From: Lachnospiraceae bacterium
GTDB lineage: Bacteria; Bacillota; Clostridia; Lachnospirales; Lachnospiraceae
NCBI GenBank assembly: GCA_017620155.1
Contig: JAFZQY010000123.1
Location: 1-45,017 of the forward strand
Reading direction: 5' to 3'
DNA: 45,017 bases
Shown here: positions 31,869 to 41,292 of the stretch, in pieces
Layout: the number at the start of each line of letters is the position of its first letter
How positions within the stretch are numbered: position 1 is the first letter of the stretch
Notes under the pieces: generated by a model
The model's input: only the letters and a program-made list of their open reading frames with translations
Told to the model about the DNA's origin: nothing
The model's database searches: none
Position numbers and translations under genes: made by a program

Positions 31869-33923
31869 TCATACAATCCTATGGAAACGTTTGTCGAGTT
31901 CTGTTTTGGTCATTGTGATGAGAGTCGGTCTTCCGTGAGGACAGTTGTACGGATTATCGAGTGTGAGCATCTCATCGAGCAGTGTTTCCACTTCTTCCAC
32001 GCTCATGGAATTATTACCTTTTACCGAAGCCTTGCAGGCCATAGTGGCTATACGCGTACGGACAGAATCCGGTGTGGAGCCGCGCTTTAGATCCATAAGG
32101 TCGGATACGATCTCTCCTATCAGGCTTGAAGGATCATTACCAAACAGATCCAAGGGTATGGCTCGGATCGCTATCTCGTGGTCTCCGAACTTGTCTAAAT
32201 CAAAACCGAGTTCGCTGAAGTATTCACGGTTTTCTTCTATGATCTGCATTTCTCTGTTAGAAGCGGTGAAGATATCAGGCGGTGAGACCATCTGGGAAGG
32301 AACCTCGGTCTTATTGGCCATATGCGCCATGAAGCGTTCGAAATTCACTTTTTCGTGAGCGGCATGCTGATCCATGAGCATCAGCGTATCGCCCGATTCT
32401 ATGAGCCAGTAGGTCTTAAATACCTGGCCGATTATCCTGTAATTACACCTCGCATCCGGCGAAAGCACCCGTTCATCTTCCGCAAAAGAAGTCTGCTCAA
32501 AACTTCCCTTGGCAAGTTCACGGAACTCTTCTTCTGCTGTTATGCTTATAGAAGAAATTACATCGGGGCTGAGCACTGCTGGCCCAACATGATCTTCGTT
32601 AACACTTGCTGATTCGGTCGGGTTATCAGCTGATTCGGATATGCTTTCAGCAGCTTCGGAGGTTCTTTCCGCTGATTCGGAAGAATCGTTATCGAAATCG
32701 ATCGTGAATCTGATATCCCCGGATTTGGCAGTTACTTTAGTATCACGATCAATCTCATCAGAATCCGGCGCATCTTTATCCGGTGCGTCGGTGTTATGTA
32801 TTTTCTGATCCACCGATTTAATTATCCTGGACTGCTCAAAAAGTTCTGGAAGCCTGGTCTTTTCAGGCGAAGATACTTCTTTTCGATGCGACCGATCGTC
32901 TGCAGCGGGCATAGCATCATCGATCATCTCGCGTTCAGACAGAGTCGACGAAATCCATTCCACTATGCGGTCGTAAACCGCTTTCTCATTGCTGATCCTG
33001 ACTTCCTGTTTGGTCGGATGCACATTCACATCCACAACCGCAGGATCAAAAGAAAGATCCAGCACGCAGAAAGGAAACTTATGCTGCATCAGATATTCTA
33101 TATAGCCCTCTTCCACGGCTCTTGAAAGGAGCGGGCTCTTTATATACCTGTGATTGATAAAGAAAAGTTCGGAAGTCCTGTTCGCGCGGTTAATAGCCGG
33201 CAGACCGAGATATCCTTTTACGGACATCTTCAGCTCATCGTCCTCTTTATCTATAGTGCGGATATTCAATGCAGTTTCCTTGCCGTAGATCCTGTAGATG
33301 ACTTCTTTAAGATCACCCTGACCGGATGTCGAAAATCTGGTGACACCGTTATTGATGAACTGGAATGATATATGCGGCATGGACAGCGCGATATGCTCAC
33401 ACAGATCTGCTATGAGATTGCCTTCAGTCGTTGCCGATTTAAGGAATTTCAGACGCGGAAGCGTGTTATAGAAAATGTCCCTTACAATGAATGTAGTGCC
33501 GACAGGAGCGCCGGCACTTTCACATGTAAGTTCTTTGCCGCCTTCGATCTGGTAATGAACTCCCTCAAGGGATCCTTCTACGCGGGTCGTAAGCTCGATA
33601 CGGCTGACCGCCGCGATACTCGAGAGAGCTTCTCCGCGAAATCCGAGGGTATATAGTCTGTCCAGATCTTCTGACGAATGAATCTTGCTGGTGGCATGGG
33701 GCAGGAATGCATTCCTGACCTGGGAAGGGTCGATACCCTGTCCGTTATCGGTCACGCGGATCAGTTTCATGCCGCCTTCTTTTATCTCTATCGTAATGAT
33801 AGACGCGCCGGCGTCTATGGAGTTTTCCACCAGCTCTTTTACGATACTGACGGGCCTTTCCACGACTTCTCCGGCGGCTATCTTATCTATGGTCTCATTA
33901 TCAAGAACTCTGATCTCATTCAT
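31869..33923 (-). CDS. mutL: DNA mismatch repair protein MutL
   Basis: Mismatch repair ATPase and nicking endonuclease of 684 residues. The GHKL ATPase motifs are at the N-terminus: VKELVENSIDAGA, DNGQGI and HATSKI...LGFRGEAL. The C-terminal domain carries the metal-binding endonuclease motif DQHAAHEKVNFE (DQHA-x2-E-x4-E), as expected for organisms without MutH, and ends with CPHGRPTL. The linker (about 340-490) is low-complexity, with repeated Ser/Glu/Ala stretches (SESAERTSEAAESISES). It lies 7.4 kb downstream of mutS, from which it is separated by a trp operon. Confidence 0.97.
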   Translation of the reverse strand: MNEIRVLDNETIDKIAAGEVVERPVSIVKELVENSIDAGASIITIEIKEGGMKLIRVTDNGQGIDPSQVRNAFLPHATSKIHSSEDLDRLYTLGFRGEALSSIAAVSRIELTTRVEGSLEGVHYQIEGGKELTCESAGAPVGTTFIVRDIFYNTLPRLKFLKSATTEGNLIADLCEHIALSMPHISFQFINNGVTRFSTSGQGDLKEVIYRIYGKETALNIRTIDKEDDELKMSVKGYLGLPAINRANRTSELFFINHRYIKSPLLSRAVEEGYIEYLMQHKFPFCVLDLSFDPAVVDVNVHPTKQEVRISNEKAVYDRIVEWISSTLSEREMIDDAMPAADDRSHRKEVSSPEKTRLPELFEQSRIIKSVDQKIHNTDAPDKDAPDSDEIDRDTKVTAKSGDIRFTIDFDNDSSESAERTSEAAESISESADNPTESASVNEDHVGPAVLSPDVISSISITAEEEFRELAKGSFEQTSFAEDERVLSPDARCNYRIIGQVFKTYWLIESGDTLMLMDQHAAHEKVNFERFMAHMANKTEVPSQMVSPPDIFTASNREMQIIEENREYFSELGFDLDKFGDHEIAIRAIPLDLFGNDPSSLIGEIVSDLMDLKRGSTPDSVRTRIATMACKASVKGNNSMSVEEVETLLDEMLTLDNPYNCPHGRPTLITMTKTELDKRFHRIV

Positions 33924-33945
33924 GATACAAATAAAGGATTATTTA

Positions 33946-33985
33946 TGTACATATCCGGAAATACTCGGATGTATTTCCATGTACA
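33946..33985 (-). terminator. Long hairpin after trpD
   Basis: GGAAATAC (33957-33964) and GTATTTCC (33971-33978) form the inner stem around TCGGAT; TGTACA at 33946-33951 and 33980-33985 can pair outside it. It starts 6 bases after the trpD stop. The minus-strand sequence after it has only short T-runs, so it may be a weak terminator or an mRNA-stabilising 3' stem. Confidence 0.5.
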
Positions 33986-33990
33986 GTGTA

Positions 33991-35016
33991 TCATAATGAA
34001 GCGGATGCTGCCACGAATCTCTCCATTGCTTCAAGCGCTTTTCCGCTGTCGATCAGCTCAGCTGCCATCTTTACGCCTTCTTCCAGAGTCTGTGCTTTCT
34101 CGGTGATATAAAGACTCGCGCCGGCATTCATGAGGACGGTATCGCGCTTCGGTCCCTTATCTGTTCCGGCAAGTATCGCACGGGTGATCGCAGCGTTTTC
34201 TTCGGGCGTTCCGCCGACCAGATCCTCTTTGGCACATCTCTTAAATCCGAACTGCTCGGGAGTAATATCGTAAGTCTTGTACCATCCGTCCTTGAACTCG
34301 CATACGGCTGTAGGTCCTACTGCTGTGATCTCATCAAGCTTCTCCTTACCGTATACGACCATGCCTCTCTCAACGCCGAGTCCGCTTAAAACCTGAGCCA
34401 AAGGCTCGATCAGATATTCGTCGTAAACACCCAGGAGCTGTCTCTTAGGACATGCGGGATTGGTCAGAGGGCCGAGGATGTTGAACACGGTTCTGAATCC
34501 GAGTTCTTTACGGATCGGACCGACATATTTCATGGATGTATGATATTTCTGAGCGAAAAAGAAGCAGAATCCGGTGTCCTGAAGGAGTTTTACACACTGT
34601 TCGGGTTCAAGACTTATGTTGGCGCCGAGTGCCTCGAGACAGTCAGCGGTACCTGACTTGGATGATGCTGCGCGGTTACCGTGCTTAGCTACTTTAACAC
34701 CTGCGGCGGCAACTACAAATGATGTGGTCGTGGAGATATTGAAGCTTCCCGCTCTGTCTCCGCCGGTACCTACTATCTCAAGTGTATCCATGTCACCGGT
34801 ATCTACTTTAAGTGCGTGCTCACGCATTGCCGCAGCACACCCCTTGATCTCATCGATCGTCTCGGCCTTCGCGCTCTTGGTAGAAAGAGCTGCCAGGAAA
34901 GCTGCGTTCTGAGTAGGCGTGGTCTCTCCGTCCATGATCTCGTTCATGACGGTATATGCTTCCGTATAAGTTAAGTCTTCTTTAACGACGATTTTCTCGA
35001 TTGCTTCTTTGATCAT
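33991..35016 (-). CDS. trpD: Anthranilate phosphoribosyltransferase
   Basis: Second step of tryptophan synthesis: joins anthranilate to PRPP. The 341-residue protein has the PRPP site [19 protein letters not shown] and the blocks [41 protein letters not shown] and [10 protein letters not shown]. Length is normal. In most bacteria trpD precedes trpC; here it is last in the operon. GGAGGA precedes the ATG. The trpE/trpG products that make anthranilate must be encoded elsewhere. Confidence 0.97.
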   Translation of the reverse strand: MIKEAIEKIVVKEDLTYTEAYTVMNEIMDGETTPTQNAAFLAALSTKSAKAETIDEIKGCAAAMREHALKVDTGDMDTLEIVGTGGDRAGSFNISTTTSFVVAAAGVKVAKHGNRAASSKSGTADCLEALGANISLEPEQCVKLLQDTGFCFFFAQKYHTSMKYVGPIRKELGFRTVFNILGPLTNPACPKRQLLGVYDEYLIEPLAQVLSGLGVERGMVVYGKEKLDEITAVGPTAVCEFKDGWYKTYDITPEQFGFKRCAKEDLVGGTPEENAAITRAILAGTDKGPKRDTVLMNAGASLYITEKAQTLEEGVKMAAELIDSGKALEAMERFVAASASL

Positions 35017-35070
35017 TTTTCATTTCCTCCAATTATTGAGTTTTTTATATGGATTATTGTTCGTTAAGGT

Positions 35071-35862
35071 CTACAGTGAATTAAGTTCTCTTTTGAATCT
35101 GTCGGTGTATTCGGTAGCAGCTTTAGGGTCAAAATCAGCCTGTCTGAGTATATTGATGAAATGTGATCCGACGATTGCACCGTCTATGATGTCTTTCATC
35201 GGGCGGACATCTTCCGCCTCCCTGATGCCGAAGCCCATCATGACAGGAATCTTGGATACTGCTTTTACCGACTTAAGATAATCCATGACTTCTCTGTGAA
35301 AATCTGCAGCCTGTCCGGTCACACCCATCGAGGATACGCAATATACGAAACCTCTGGCACCGTCCAGTATTGCCGGAATACGGTCCTTTGATACGGGTGA
35401 TACGAGCTGGATCAGGATCGTTGTGTCATCTCCTTCAAGCGCATTTTTTAAGCTTTCCTGCTCTTCGAGAGGAAGGTCGGGAACTATGAGTCCGTCCACG
35501 CCCGCTTCACGACATCCTGCCACGAACTTCTCTATTCCGCAGCCTACGATGGTGTTGTAGTAGAGCATGAAGACGATGGGTTTTTCCACGCCCTCTGCTC
35601 TGATCTTTTTCATGAGATCAAAGGTTTTCCTTAAAGATGCGCCGGCCTGTATTGCTTCGTATGAAGCCTGCTGAATTACGGGGCCGTCCGCTATCGGATC
35701 CGAAAAAGGAATGCCGAGTTCTATGATATCGGTGGAATCCTGTGCTTTGATTATCTGCTCGGTCCTTTCATAATCGGGAAGTCCGGATGTCATGTATGTG
35801 ATAAAAGCTTTACTGCCAGCGTTCTTTAGTTCTTCTAATCTTTTTTCTATTCTGTTTGCCAT
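35071..35862 (-). CDS. trpA: Tryptophan synthase alpha chain
   Basis: Cleaves indole-3-glycerol phosphate to indole, which is channelled to TrpB. From the ATG at 35862 (AAGGAGG 7 bases before it) the protein has 263 residues. Catalytic Glu in DIIELGIPFSDPIADGPVIQQAS and Asp in CREAGVDGLIVPDLPLEE are present, with FVYCVSSMGVTG and MMGFGIRE as phosphate-binding blocks. The Shine-Dalgarno sequence lies over the trpB stop codon, so trpB and trpA are coupled. Confidence 0.97.
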   Translation of the reverse strand: MANRIEKRLEELKNAGSKAFITYMTSGLPDYERTEQIIKAQDSTDIIELGIPFSDPIADGPVIQQASYEAIQAGASLRKTFDLMKKIRAEGVEKPIVFMLYYNTIVGCGIEKFVAGCREAGVDGLIVPDLPLEEQESLKNALEGDDTTILIQLVSPVSKDRIPAILDGARGFVYCVSSMGVTGQAADFHREVMDYLKSVKAVSKIPVMMGFGIREAEDVRPMKDIIDGAIVGSHFINILRQADFDPKAATEYTDRFKRELNSL

Positions 35863-35872
35863 GTCAGCCTCC

Positions 35873-37060
35873 TTAGTTAAGGTATCCCTTGCCGGCGAGA
35901 TAATCCGAGATGGTATTAACATCCTTATCTCCGCGACCGGACAGACATATGATCATCGACTGGTCGGGCGTCATCTCCTTAGCCTTCTTGAACGCATATG
36001 CTACTGCGTGTGCGCTCTCGATGGCGGGGATGATGCCTTCGGTCTGTGTAAGTTCCATGAGTGCATCCATTGCTTCGGTATCCGTGATAGGCACATATTT
36101 GGCTCTGCCGGTATCATGAAGATATGCATGCTCGGGACCTACGCCGGGATAATCGAGGCCCGCTGAAATAGAATGTGCGAGCTGAATATTTCCGTCTTCA
36201 TCCTGAAGCAGATATGAACGAGTTCCGTGAAGTACGCCCGGACGGCCTTTTGCCATGGAAGCTGCATGTTCATCTGTATCGATGCCCTTACCGGCTGCTT
36301 CAACGCCGATCAGTTCTACAGAAGGCTCATCGATGAAGTCAGCAAACATTCCTATGGAATTGGAACCGCCGCCTACGCACGCCATGACCACATCGGGAAG
36401 TTTTCCCTCTGCTTCCATATGCTGCTTCTTTGCTTCGCGGCTGATGACGGATTGGAATTCCTTGACCATCTTCGGATAGGGATAAGGGCCGATCGCTGAT
36501 CCGATTATGTAGAAAGTATCTTCTGCGGTCTTGGCCCAGGTTCTGATAGCCTCGTTCGTCGCATCCTTAAGTGTATTGCTGCCTGATTCAACGGATACGA
36601 CTTTAGCACCGAGCATCTCCATGCGCATGACATTGAGTGCCTGACGCTTCACATCTTCCTTGCCCATGTACACGGTACATTCCATGTTAAAAAGTGCTGC
36701 GCCTGTAGCGGTTGCCACTCCGTGCTGGCCTGCACCGGTTTCGGCAATGATCTTTTTCTTGCCCATACGCTTGGCAAGCAAGATCTGTCCGATAACATTA
36801 TTGATCTTGTGTGCGCCGGTATGGTTTAAATCCTCGCGCTTTAAGTAGATCTTGGTTCCGTACTTTTCGCTCAGTCTCTCAGCCAGATACAGAGGCGTTT
36901 CGCGGCCTACATACTGTTTGAGATAATAGTTGTATTCCTTAATGAATTCGGGATCTTTGATGGCCGCTTCAAAGGCTTCATCGATCTCATTTAAGGTATT
37001 CATCAGAGATTCCGATACGAACTGTCCGCCGTATTCTCCGTAATATGCCTTATTATTCAT
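35873..37060 (-). CDS. trpB: Tryptophan synthase beta chain
   Basis: PLP enzyme that condenses indole and serine to tryptophan. The 395-residue protein has the PLP lysine in [16 protein letters not shown], the GAGQHG block, the phosphate-binding [12 protein letters not shown] and [19 protein letters not shown]; these identify the TrpB1 class that pairs with TrpA. GCGAGGAAC precedes the ATG. It follows trpF after 46 bases. Confidence 0.98.
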   Translation of the reverse strand: MNNKAYYGEYGGQFVSESLMNTLNEIDEAFEAAIKDPEFIKEYNYYLKQYVGRETPLYLAERLSEKYGTKIYLKREDLNHTGAHKINNVIGQILLAKRMGKKKIIAETGAGQHGVATATGAALFNMECTVYMGKEDVKRQALNVMRMEMLGAKVVSVESGSNTLKDATNEAIRTWAKTAEDTFYIIGSAIGPYPYPKMVKEFQSVISREAKKQHMEAEGKLPDVVMACVGGGSNSIGMFADFIDEPSVELIGVEAAGKGIDTDEHAASMAKGRPGVLHGTRSYLLQDEDGNIQLAHSISAGLDYPGVGPEHAYLHDTGRAKYVPITDTEAMDALMELTQTEGIIPAIESAHAVAYAFKKAKEMTPDQSMIICLSGRGDKDVNTISDYLAGKGYLN

Positions 37061-37106
37061 GTGTTCCTCGCTTTCATCAGATAATGATCATCGTTACTTT
37101 GTAAGC

Positions 37107-37820
37107 TCATATGCTTTCGGCTGCTCTGGCCTTCTGTATGAACATCCGAATCTTTTCTTTATCCTTACCGTGTTCACCTTCTACGCCTGAGCTTACATCC
37201 ACTATGTCAGGCTCAAAGAGCTTTATTCCCTCCGACACATTGTCGGCATTCAGGCCTCCTGCCAGACAAAAAAGCATCTCGGGCGGTGAATTCGTGCCGG
37301 CTTTTAAGGTTCTTTTGCTTTTCTTTATATCGTTGCTCTTCCAGTTGAAAGTCTTTCCGCTACCGAACTCGGGTGCGTCGGCAACTATAGCCGTGATTTT
37401 CCCGGATAGGTCTTCGGGAAGTTCATCTATATGATTCATTGTCTCTTCGTATGCCGACATATCAGAGAGATTGACGGCTGCCCATACAGGAAGCGTTGCC
37501 GCTTTAAGTGCATCTTCCATGAACTCCCGGTGGATCTGAAGGATATCCGCAAATCCGGCTTCTTCAACCTCACTGATAAAATCTGCATCCGGTGAGACGA
37601 GAACAGCCACTCTTTTGATGTCAGGATCAAGTTTTGAAGCAAGTTCTGAAGCTTGATTGGGAGTAACATAGCGCTTACTGGGCGCATATATCACAAACCC
37701 GGCATAATCGGGCTTTAGTTCATTCAGGTATTCAATTTCTTCGGGACGGGTGATCCCGCAGATCTTTATTTCCAATTTGCTCATATTCGTATTGTTAAAC
37801 GAACTATTCCGTAATTGCAT
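37107..37820 (-). CDS. trpF: Phosphoribosylanthranilate isomerase
   Basis: Isomerises phosphoribosylanthranilate to CdRP. The protein has the catalytic Cys in KICGITRPEE and the catalytic Asp in IVDVSSGVEGEHGKDKEKI, plus AGFVIYAPSKRYVTP and LAGGLNADNV. A longer loop (about 175-200) separates strands 6 and 7. The frame opens at 37820, 9 bases after trpC; an ATG at 37784 would match the family's usual start (MSKLEIKICG) better. Neither has a good ribosome binding site, so the start is uncertain by 12 codons. Confidence 0.93.
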   Translation of the reverse strand: MQLRNSSFNNTNMSKLEIKICGITRPEEIEYLNELKPDYAGFVIYAPSKRYVTPNQASELASKLDPDIKRVAVLVSPDADFISEVEEAGFADILQIHREFMEDALKAATLPVWAAVNLSDMSAYEETMNHIDELPEDLSGKITAIVADAPEFGSGKTFNWKSNDIKKSKRTLKAGTNSPPEMLFCLAGGLNADNVSEGIKLFEPDIVDVSSGVEGEHGKDKEKIRMFIQKARAAESI

Positions 37821-37829
37821 TCCAACTGA

Positions 37830-38615
37830 TCACATGTTTTTCCATCTGATGGCAAGGGTACTGGGGCTTTCCGATTCCATGAAGGCCCGTCCGATCAGGA
37901 ATCCGTCCACGCCGACTCCTTTCAGATACTTAACGTCTTCATCACCCATGATGCCGCTCTCGGCGATCAGGATCTTATCATCGGGAACATATTTCCTGAG
38001 TCTGCCCGTATTCTCAAGTGTGATAGTGAAGTCCTTGAGATTGCGGTTGTTGATGCCTACGATCCGTGGATCGATCTTAAGTGCACGTTCTATCTCGTAT
38101 TCATCATGAGTCTCTACCAGGACTCCGAGCCCAAGTTCACGGGATAAATCATAGAAATCCTTCATCTGAGCATCATCGAGTATGGCTGTGATCAACAGGA
38201 CCGCATCGGATCCGATGACTCTGGCTTCATAGAACTGATACTCTTCTATCATGAAGTCTTTTCTCAGAATCGGGAGAGCGCTCTTTGCTCTGATCTGCTT
38301 CAGATAATCTGTATTTCCGTTGAAATGATCCTCTTCGGTAAGACAAGAGATCGCATCCACGCATTCGTTATATTCGTCGATCCTGTCCATGAGATTGATC
38401 TTGGATTCGATCTTACCGAGACTGGGGGAAGCCTGCTTGAACTCGCCTATGATCGATATCCCGGGTTTGGACATGTTCTTGTAGAACAGGTCATCCGTAT
38501 GCGATCCTACCTTCATAGCATCTTCTGCGAGCCTGCGCATATCTGTCTCGGAGATCCTTGCTTTATGCTCGGTAAGTCTTATTCTTTTATCGCGAACTAT
38601 TGTCTCGAGGATCAT
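37830..38615 (-). CDS. trpC: Indole-3-glycerol phosphate synthase
   Basis: Closes the indole ring from CdRP. The 261-residue protein has GEFKQASPSLG (catalytic Lys), SCLTEEDHFNGN, LRKDFMIEEYQFYEARVIGSDAVLLI, ETHDEYEIERAL, VGINNRNLKDF and ESGIMGDEDV, all IGPS blocks. It is the first gene after the tryptophan T-box leader, with the terminator hairpin 47 bases before its ATG. Confidence 0.97.
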   Translation of the reverse strand: MILETIVRDKRIRLTEHKARISETDMRRLAEDAMKVGSHTDDLFYKNMSKPGISIIGEFKQASPSLGKIESKINLMDRIDEYNECVDAISCLTEEDHFNGNTDYLKQIRAKSALPILRKDFMIEEYQFYEARVIGSDAVLLITAILDDAQMKDFYDLSRELGLGVLVETHDEYEIERALKIDPRIVGINNRNLKDFTITLENTGRLRKYVPDDKILIAESGIMGDEDVKYLKGVGVDGFLIGRAFMESESPSTLAIRWKNM

Positions 38616-38659
38616 GTTTTTCTCCGTTTCTTATCTTGAAATCCTTTCGGAACAACAAA

Positions 38660-38930
38660 AAACCGGCATTACAAAAAGTAATGCCGGGACAGGTTCTTTT
38701 TACCTGCGGTGCCACCCCGCTTGATGCATCTGCATCCTCTCTGTGCATACTATCATATGCTGACTGTTGTTTACGAAGAGTCATCTCCGTCTCCCATACT
38801 CCGGTCTCCCGTTTCTGTTCGCCCTCTGAGGTCCATTCATTCCTACGCTTTGTGCCGCGCTTCCACCATTCGCGACTCTCTACAACAAAGTGATGTGGGA
38901 ACTACTCACTCCTCATCATCGGTTTAACCT
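38660..38930 (-). promoter_or_regulatory. Tryptophan T-box leader of the trp operon
   Basis: A T-box riboswitch on the minus strand, which senses uncharged tRNA-Trp and controls read-through into trpC. The T-box core GGGGTGGCACCGC is at about 38707-38719; its UGGC (38714-38711) can pair with the GCCA end of tRNA-Trp. In stem I an AGAGAGTCGCG box and GAATGGACC are visible, and the latter gives the specifier codon TGG (38835-38833). The transcript would start near 38930 from the promoter at 38937-38965 and ends in a terminator hairpin. Low charged tRNA should favour the antiterminator. Confidence 0.88.
38663..38687 (-). terminator. T-box terminator hairpin before trpC
   Basis: GTAATGCCGG (38678-38687) and CCGGCATTAC (38663-38672) pair perfectly over 10 bases around a 5-base loop, followed on the minus strand by TTTTTTGTTGTT. 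The antiterminator uses the T-box sequence upstream and the CCCGG side of this stem. Confidence 0.9.
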
Positions 38931-38936
38931 TTTTGA

Positions 38937-38965
38937 ATTTAACATCTATGCTGATTGATTGTCAA
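38937..38965 (-). promoter_or_regulatory. Promoter of the T-box/trp operon
   Basis: On the minus strand a perfect TTGACA (38965-38960) and a weaker TTAAAT (38942-38937) are spaced by 17 bases, just in front of the T-box leader and in the gap after the acetyltransferase gene. Confidence 0.65.
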
Positions 38966-38987
38966 GAATCAATTGGCATACTCGCCA

Positions 38988-39536
38988 TTATGAAAGTTCC
39001 AGGCGCATGAGGACTACTTCCTGATAGCCTGTGTATCTGGAGTTATAACCTCTGGGATTGCGGCCGTACTCGACGAATCCGGCTTTTCTGTATATGTTCA
39101 AAGCCTTATCGTTCTCGGCTACGGCCTGAAGTTCCAGCTGCGTATAACCGGCTTTTCTCGCACATTCTATACAGCCTGCGATAAGCGCTGAGCCGATGCC
39201 CAGCCCCCAGTAAGCTTCATCTATGCTTATACCGAAATCGGCTCTGTGCTTAACCTTATCTTTAGATCCCAGTGATTCGATACCCGCAGATCCGACAAGT
39301 TTGCCGTCTGCAATTGCGATGATCTCTATCTCATTATCGCTTTCCGTCTTTTCTTTCAGGTATTTTTCTTCCTCTTCGACAGTAAATGTGTTCTCATCGG
39401 GATATGTAAGAAGAAAATCAGTCTGCTCATGAGTCAGATTAAACTCCTCAAGCAGAGCTGCTCCATCATCTGCAGTTCCGTTTCTTAAGAGGCATTCTCT
39501 CCCGTCTTTCAGTTTTATCGTCTTGTTATATAGCAT
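38988..39536 (-). CDS. GNAT family N-acetyltransferase
   Basis: Acetyl-CoA-dependent acyltransferase of 182 residues. The acetyl-CoA loop is GLGIGSALIAGCIECAR, preceded by the beta4 strand ADFGISIDEAYW; ENDKALNIYRKAGFVEYG is the motif B region seen in many GNAT proteins. The substrate cannot be told from sequence; the group resembles RimJ/RimL-like or small-molecule acetyltransferases. It lies 12 bases after the lipoprotein gene and just before the T-box promoter. Confidence 0.9.
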   Translation of the reverse strand: MLYNKTIKLKDGRECLLRNGTADDGAALLEEFNLTHEQTDFLLTYPDENTFTVEEEEKYLKEKTESDNEIEIIAIADGKLVGSAGIESLGSKDKVKHRADFGISIDEAYWGLGIGSALIAGCIECARKAGYTQLELQAVAENDKALNIYRKAGFVEYGRNPRGYNSRYTGYQEVVLMRLELS

Positions 39537-39548
39537 ATTCTAATTACT

Positions 39549-41249
39549 TTAATCCCACCAATAGCTGCCATAGAACTTATCGATGTGGTCACCTGTGAAA
39601 CTCACTTCAAATATTCCTATAAGTGCAGGACCGCCCAATGAATACGAATCATAATCGTCATCAAGAAGTTCCTTGTTTCTCTTAAACCACTCCAGAGGGG
39701 AATCACCCTCCTCATAGTTACCGAAAAACTCGGTATCACAGCTGTCGGCAAATTCAGTGTCCGAATCTACGACCAGTCTCATGTCTGGCAGTTCTTCACC
39801 TGCTACTCCGAAGATTTTGGTAGCATTCACAATAACGCTGTCATTCTTAAACTCATAGGAGTCACCTTCAGAATATACGACATAATCGATACGCTGCTCG
39901 AGCCTGGCACCGGTATCCTTGATATATGCATCCTTATACCCGGCATCTTTTACCTTAGACAAAAGTGCATCCGCCTCATCCTGCGTATCACAAATGCCTG
40001 CCGTCACGCAATAAAATGATTTAGGGCTAAGGTTCTTCCACTCAGGTGAATACACATACGCAGCATCAAAACCAGCATTCTCTAGTTTTTCCACAAGATC
40101 AATGGCGTCATCTGACTGTTCAAATGCGCTTATCCATACGCCATAGAATTCATCAAGCATTGAAGCATCCGACTCTTCCAGGGAATACATATCATAGATA
40201 TGATCATCCGTAAGGACCTCCAGCACTTCATCTATGGTCACGATCGGGACATCTTTCTCATCGATCCTCTCAAAAGTCCTGGGCTTTCCGTCTTCAAACT
40301 CATAAATATCCGAAGAAGAGAACTTGAGTTCAAGTTGATCATTGATATTGGCAAAATACTCTGCCTGAGCTTCACAAGGCTGTCCGCCGCCCCCCAGGCA
40401 GTTGAATCTGAAACCTATCTCGTCTTCATCAACGCCGTAGTACAATCCGCATCCGAAGGTTACTTCCGTTCCGGGCTCTTCCCAGTAAATCCTATATTCC
40501 CCGTTTTCATCAAACTGCATATAATACGGATTGTCAGATTCAGTCTCGCGCCACAAGCCGCTAAAGAACGCAGTGTCTATGTTCGTACCCGCATCGGCAT
40601 CCTTCATATACGGAAAAGCATCCTCAACCCGATCATCCGATTCGAATAATATAGTCTCATTTTTCCCGGTAAAAAAAGCCGAAGTGACTTCAATCCCTCG
40701 ATCAGCAAAAGCAATAGTACATTTCTCGGGCGGCGCCTGATATTTGCTCAGATTGCTCATGATCGAAAATGCAAGGATGTTCACATCCACCCGGCTTTCA
40801 GTCTTGCTCTGTACATCCGAAGCTTGTTCCGGAATAAGTTCAAGACCGTAGAATGAATATGCATAAAGCTCATCAGGTTCTAAACCCTCTTCCTCATCCA
40901 TGCTCAGGCCGTAATATGCATAGAGATTATCGGCAAATTCGCATATTTCAAGAATATGATATTCTGCGTTTTCATCCTTATAGCTGTATTTTCCGCAGAG
41001 CCTTTTAGCAAGGGAACAAATCTCTGAATCTGCATCGGCTGATTCATCTGCAACCTGTTTTCCGGATAATCCGGAGCTTTCATCGGACACATCGGAATCA
41101 TCGGCCGCACTATCAGCCTGTGTTTCTATCTCTTCAGAAGTCTGATCTGTATCGGTTACAGCATCCTGACTGCCTGATAATCCGCATCCGGACGTAAGAA
41201 GTGCGACTGTAAGAAGAACTGAAAATAATATACCTTGTTTTCTTTTCAT
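39549..41249 (-). CDS. SPOR-domain-containing lipoprotein of unknown function
   Basis: From the ATG at 41249 (GGAGGA upstream) the protein has 566 residues. The N-terminal signal peptide ends with lipobox LTSGC (Cys22), followed by a Ser/Asp/Glu-rich linker to about 75. The middle part (about 80-350) is acidic and of unknown fold. A segment around 370-450, with FYGVWISAFEQSDDAIDLVEKLENAGFDA and FYCVTAGICDTQDEADALLSKVKDAGYKDAYI, resembles a SPOR domain with its two half-repeats; such domains bind glycan strands stripped of stem peptides at division sites. The C-terminal part ends YGSYWWD. LspA on the same arm would process it. The SPOR call is from pattern only. Confidence 0.78.
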   Translation of the reverse strand: MKRKQGILFSVLLTVALLTSGCGLSGSQDAVTDTDQTSEEIETQADSAADDSDVSDESSGLSGKQVADESADADSEICSLAKRLCGKYSYKDENAEYHILEICEFADNLYAYYGLSMDEEEGLEPDELYAYSFYGLELIPEQASDVQSKTESRVDVNILAFSIMSNLSKYQAPPEKCTIAFADRGIEVTSAFFTGKNETILFESDDRVEDAFPYMKDADAGTNIDTAFFSGLWRETESDNPYYMQFDENGEYRIYWEEPGTEVTFGCGLYYGVDEDEIGFRFNCLGGGGQPCEAQAEYFANINDQLELKFSSSDIYEFEDGKPRTFERIDEKDVPIVTIDEVLEVLTDDHIYDMYSLEESDASMLDEFYGVWISAFEQSDDAIDLVEKLENAGFDAAYVYSPEWKNLSPKSFYCVTAGICDTQDEADALLSKVKDAGYKDAYIKDTGARLEQRIDYVVYSEGDSYEFKNDSVIVNATKIFGVAGEELPDMRLVVDSDTEFADSCDTEFFGNYEEGDSPLEWFKRNKELLDDDYDSYSLGGPALIGIFEVSFTGDHIDKFYGSYWWD

Positions 41250-41292
41250 GATCCGGTTATTCCTCCGTAGTATGCATGCCGTCTGCAAGTGT

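Noticed and set aside
32600-32720. Low-complexity Ser/Glu/Ala stretch in mutL as a tandem repeat
   Set aside because: The repeats are irregular and lie in the MutL linker, which is variable and disordered in the family.
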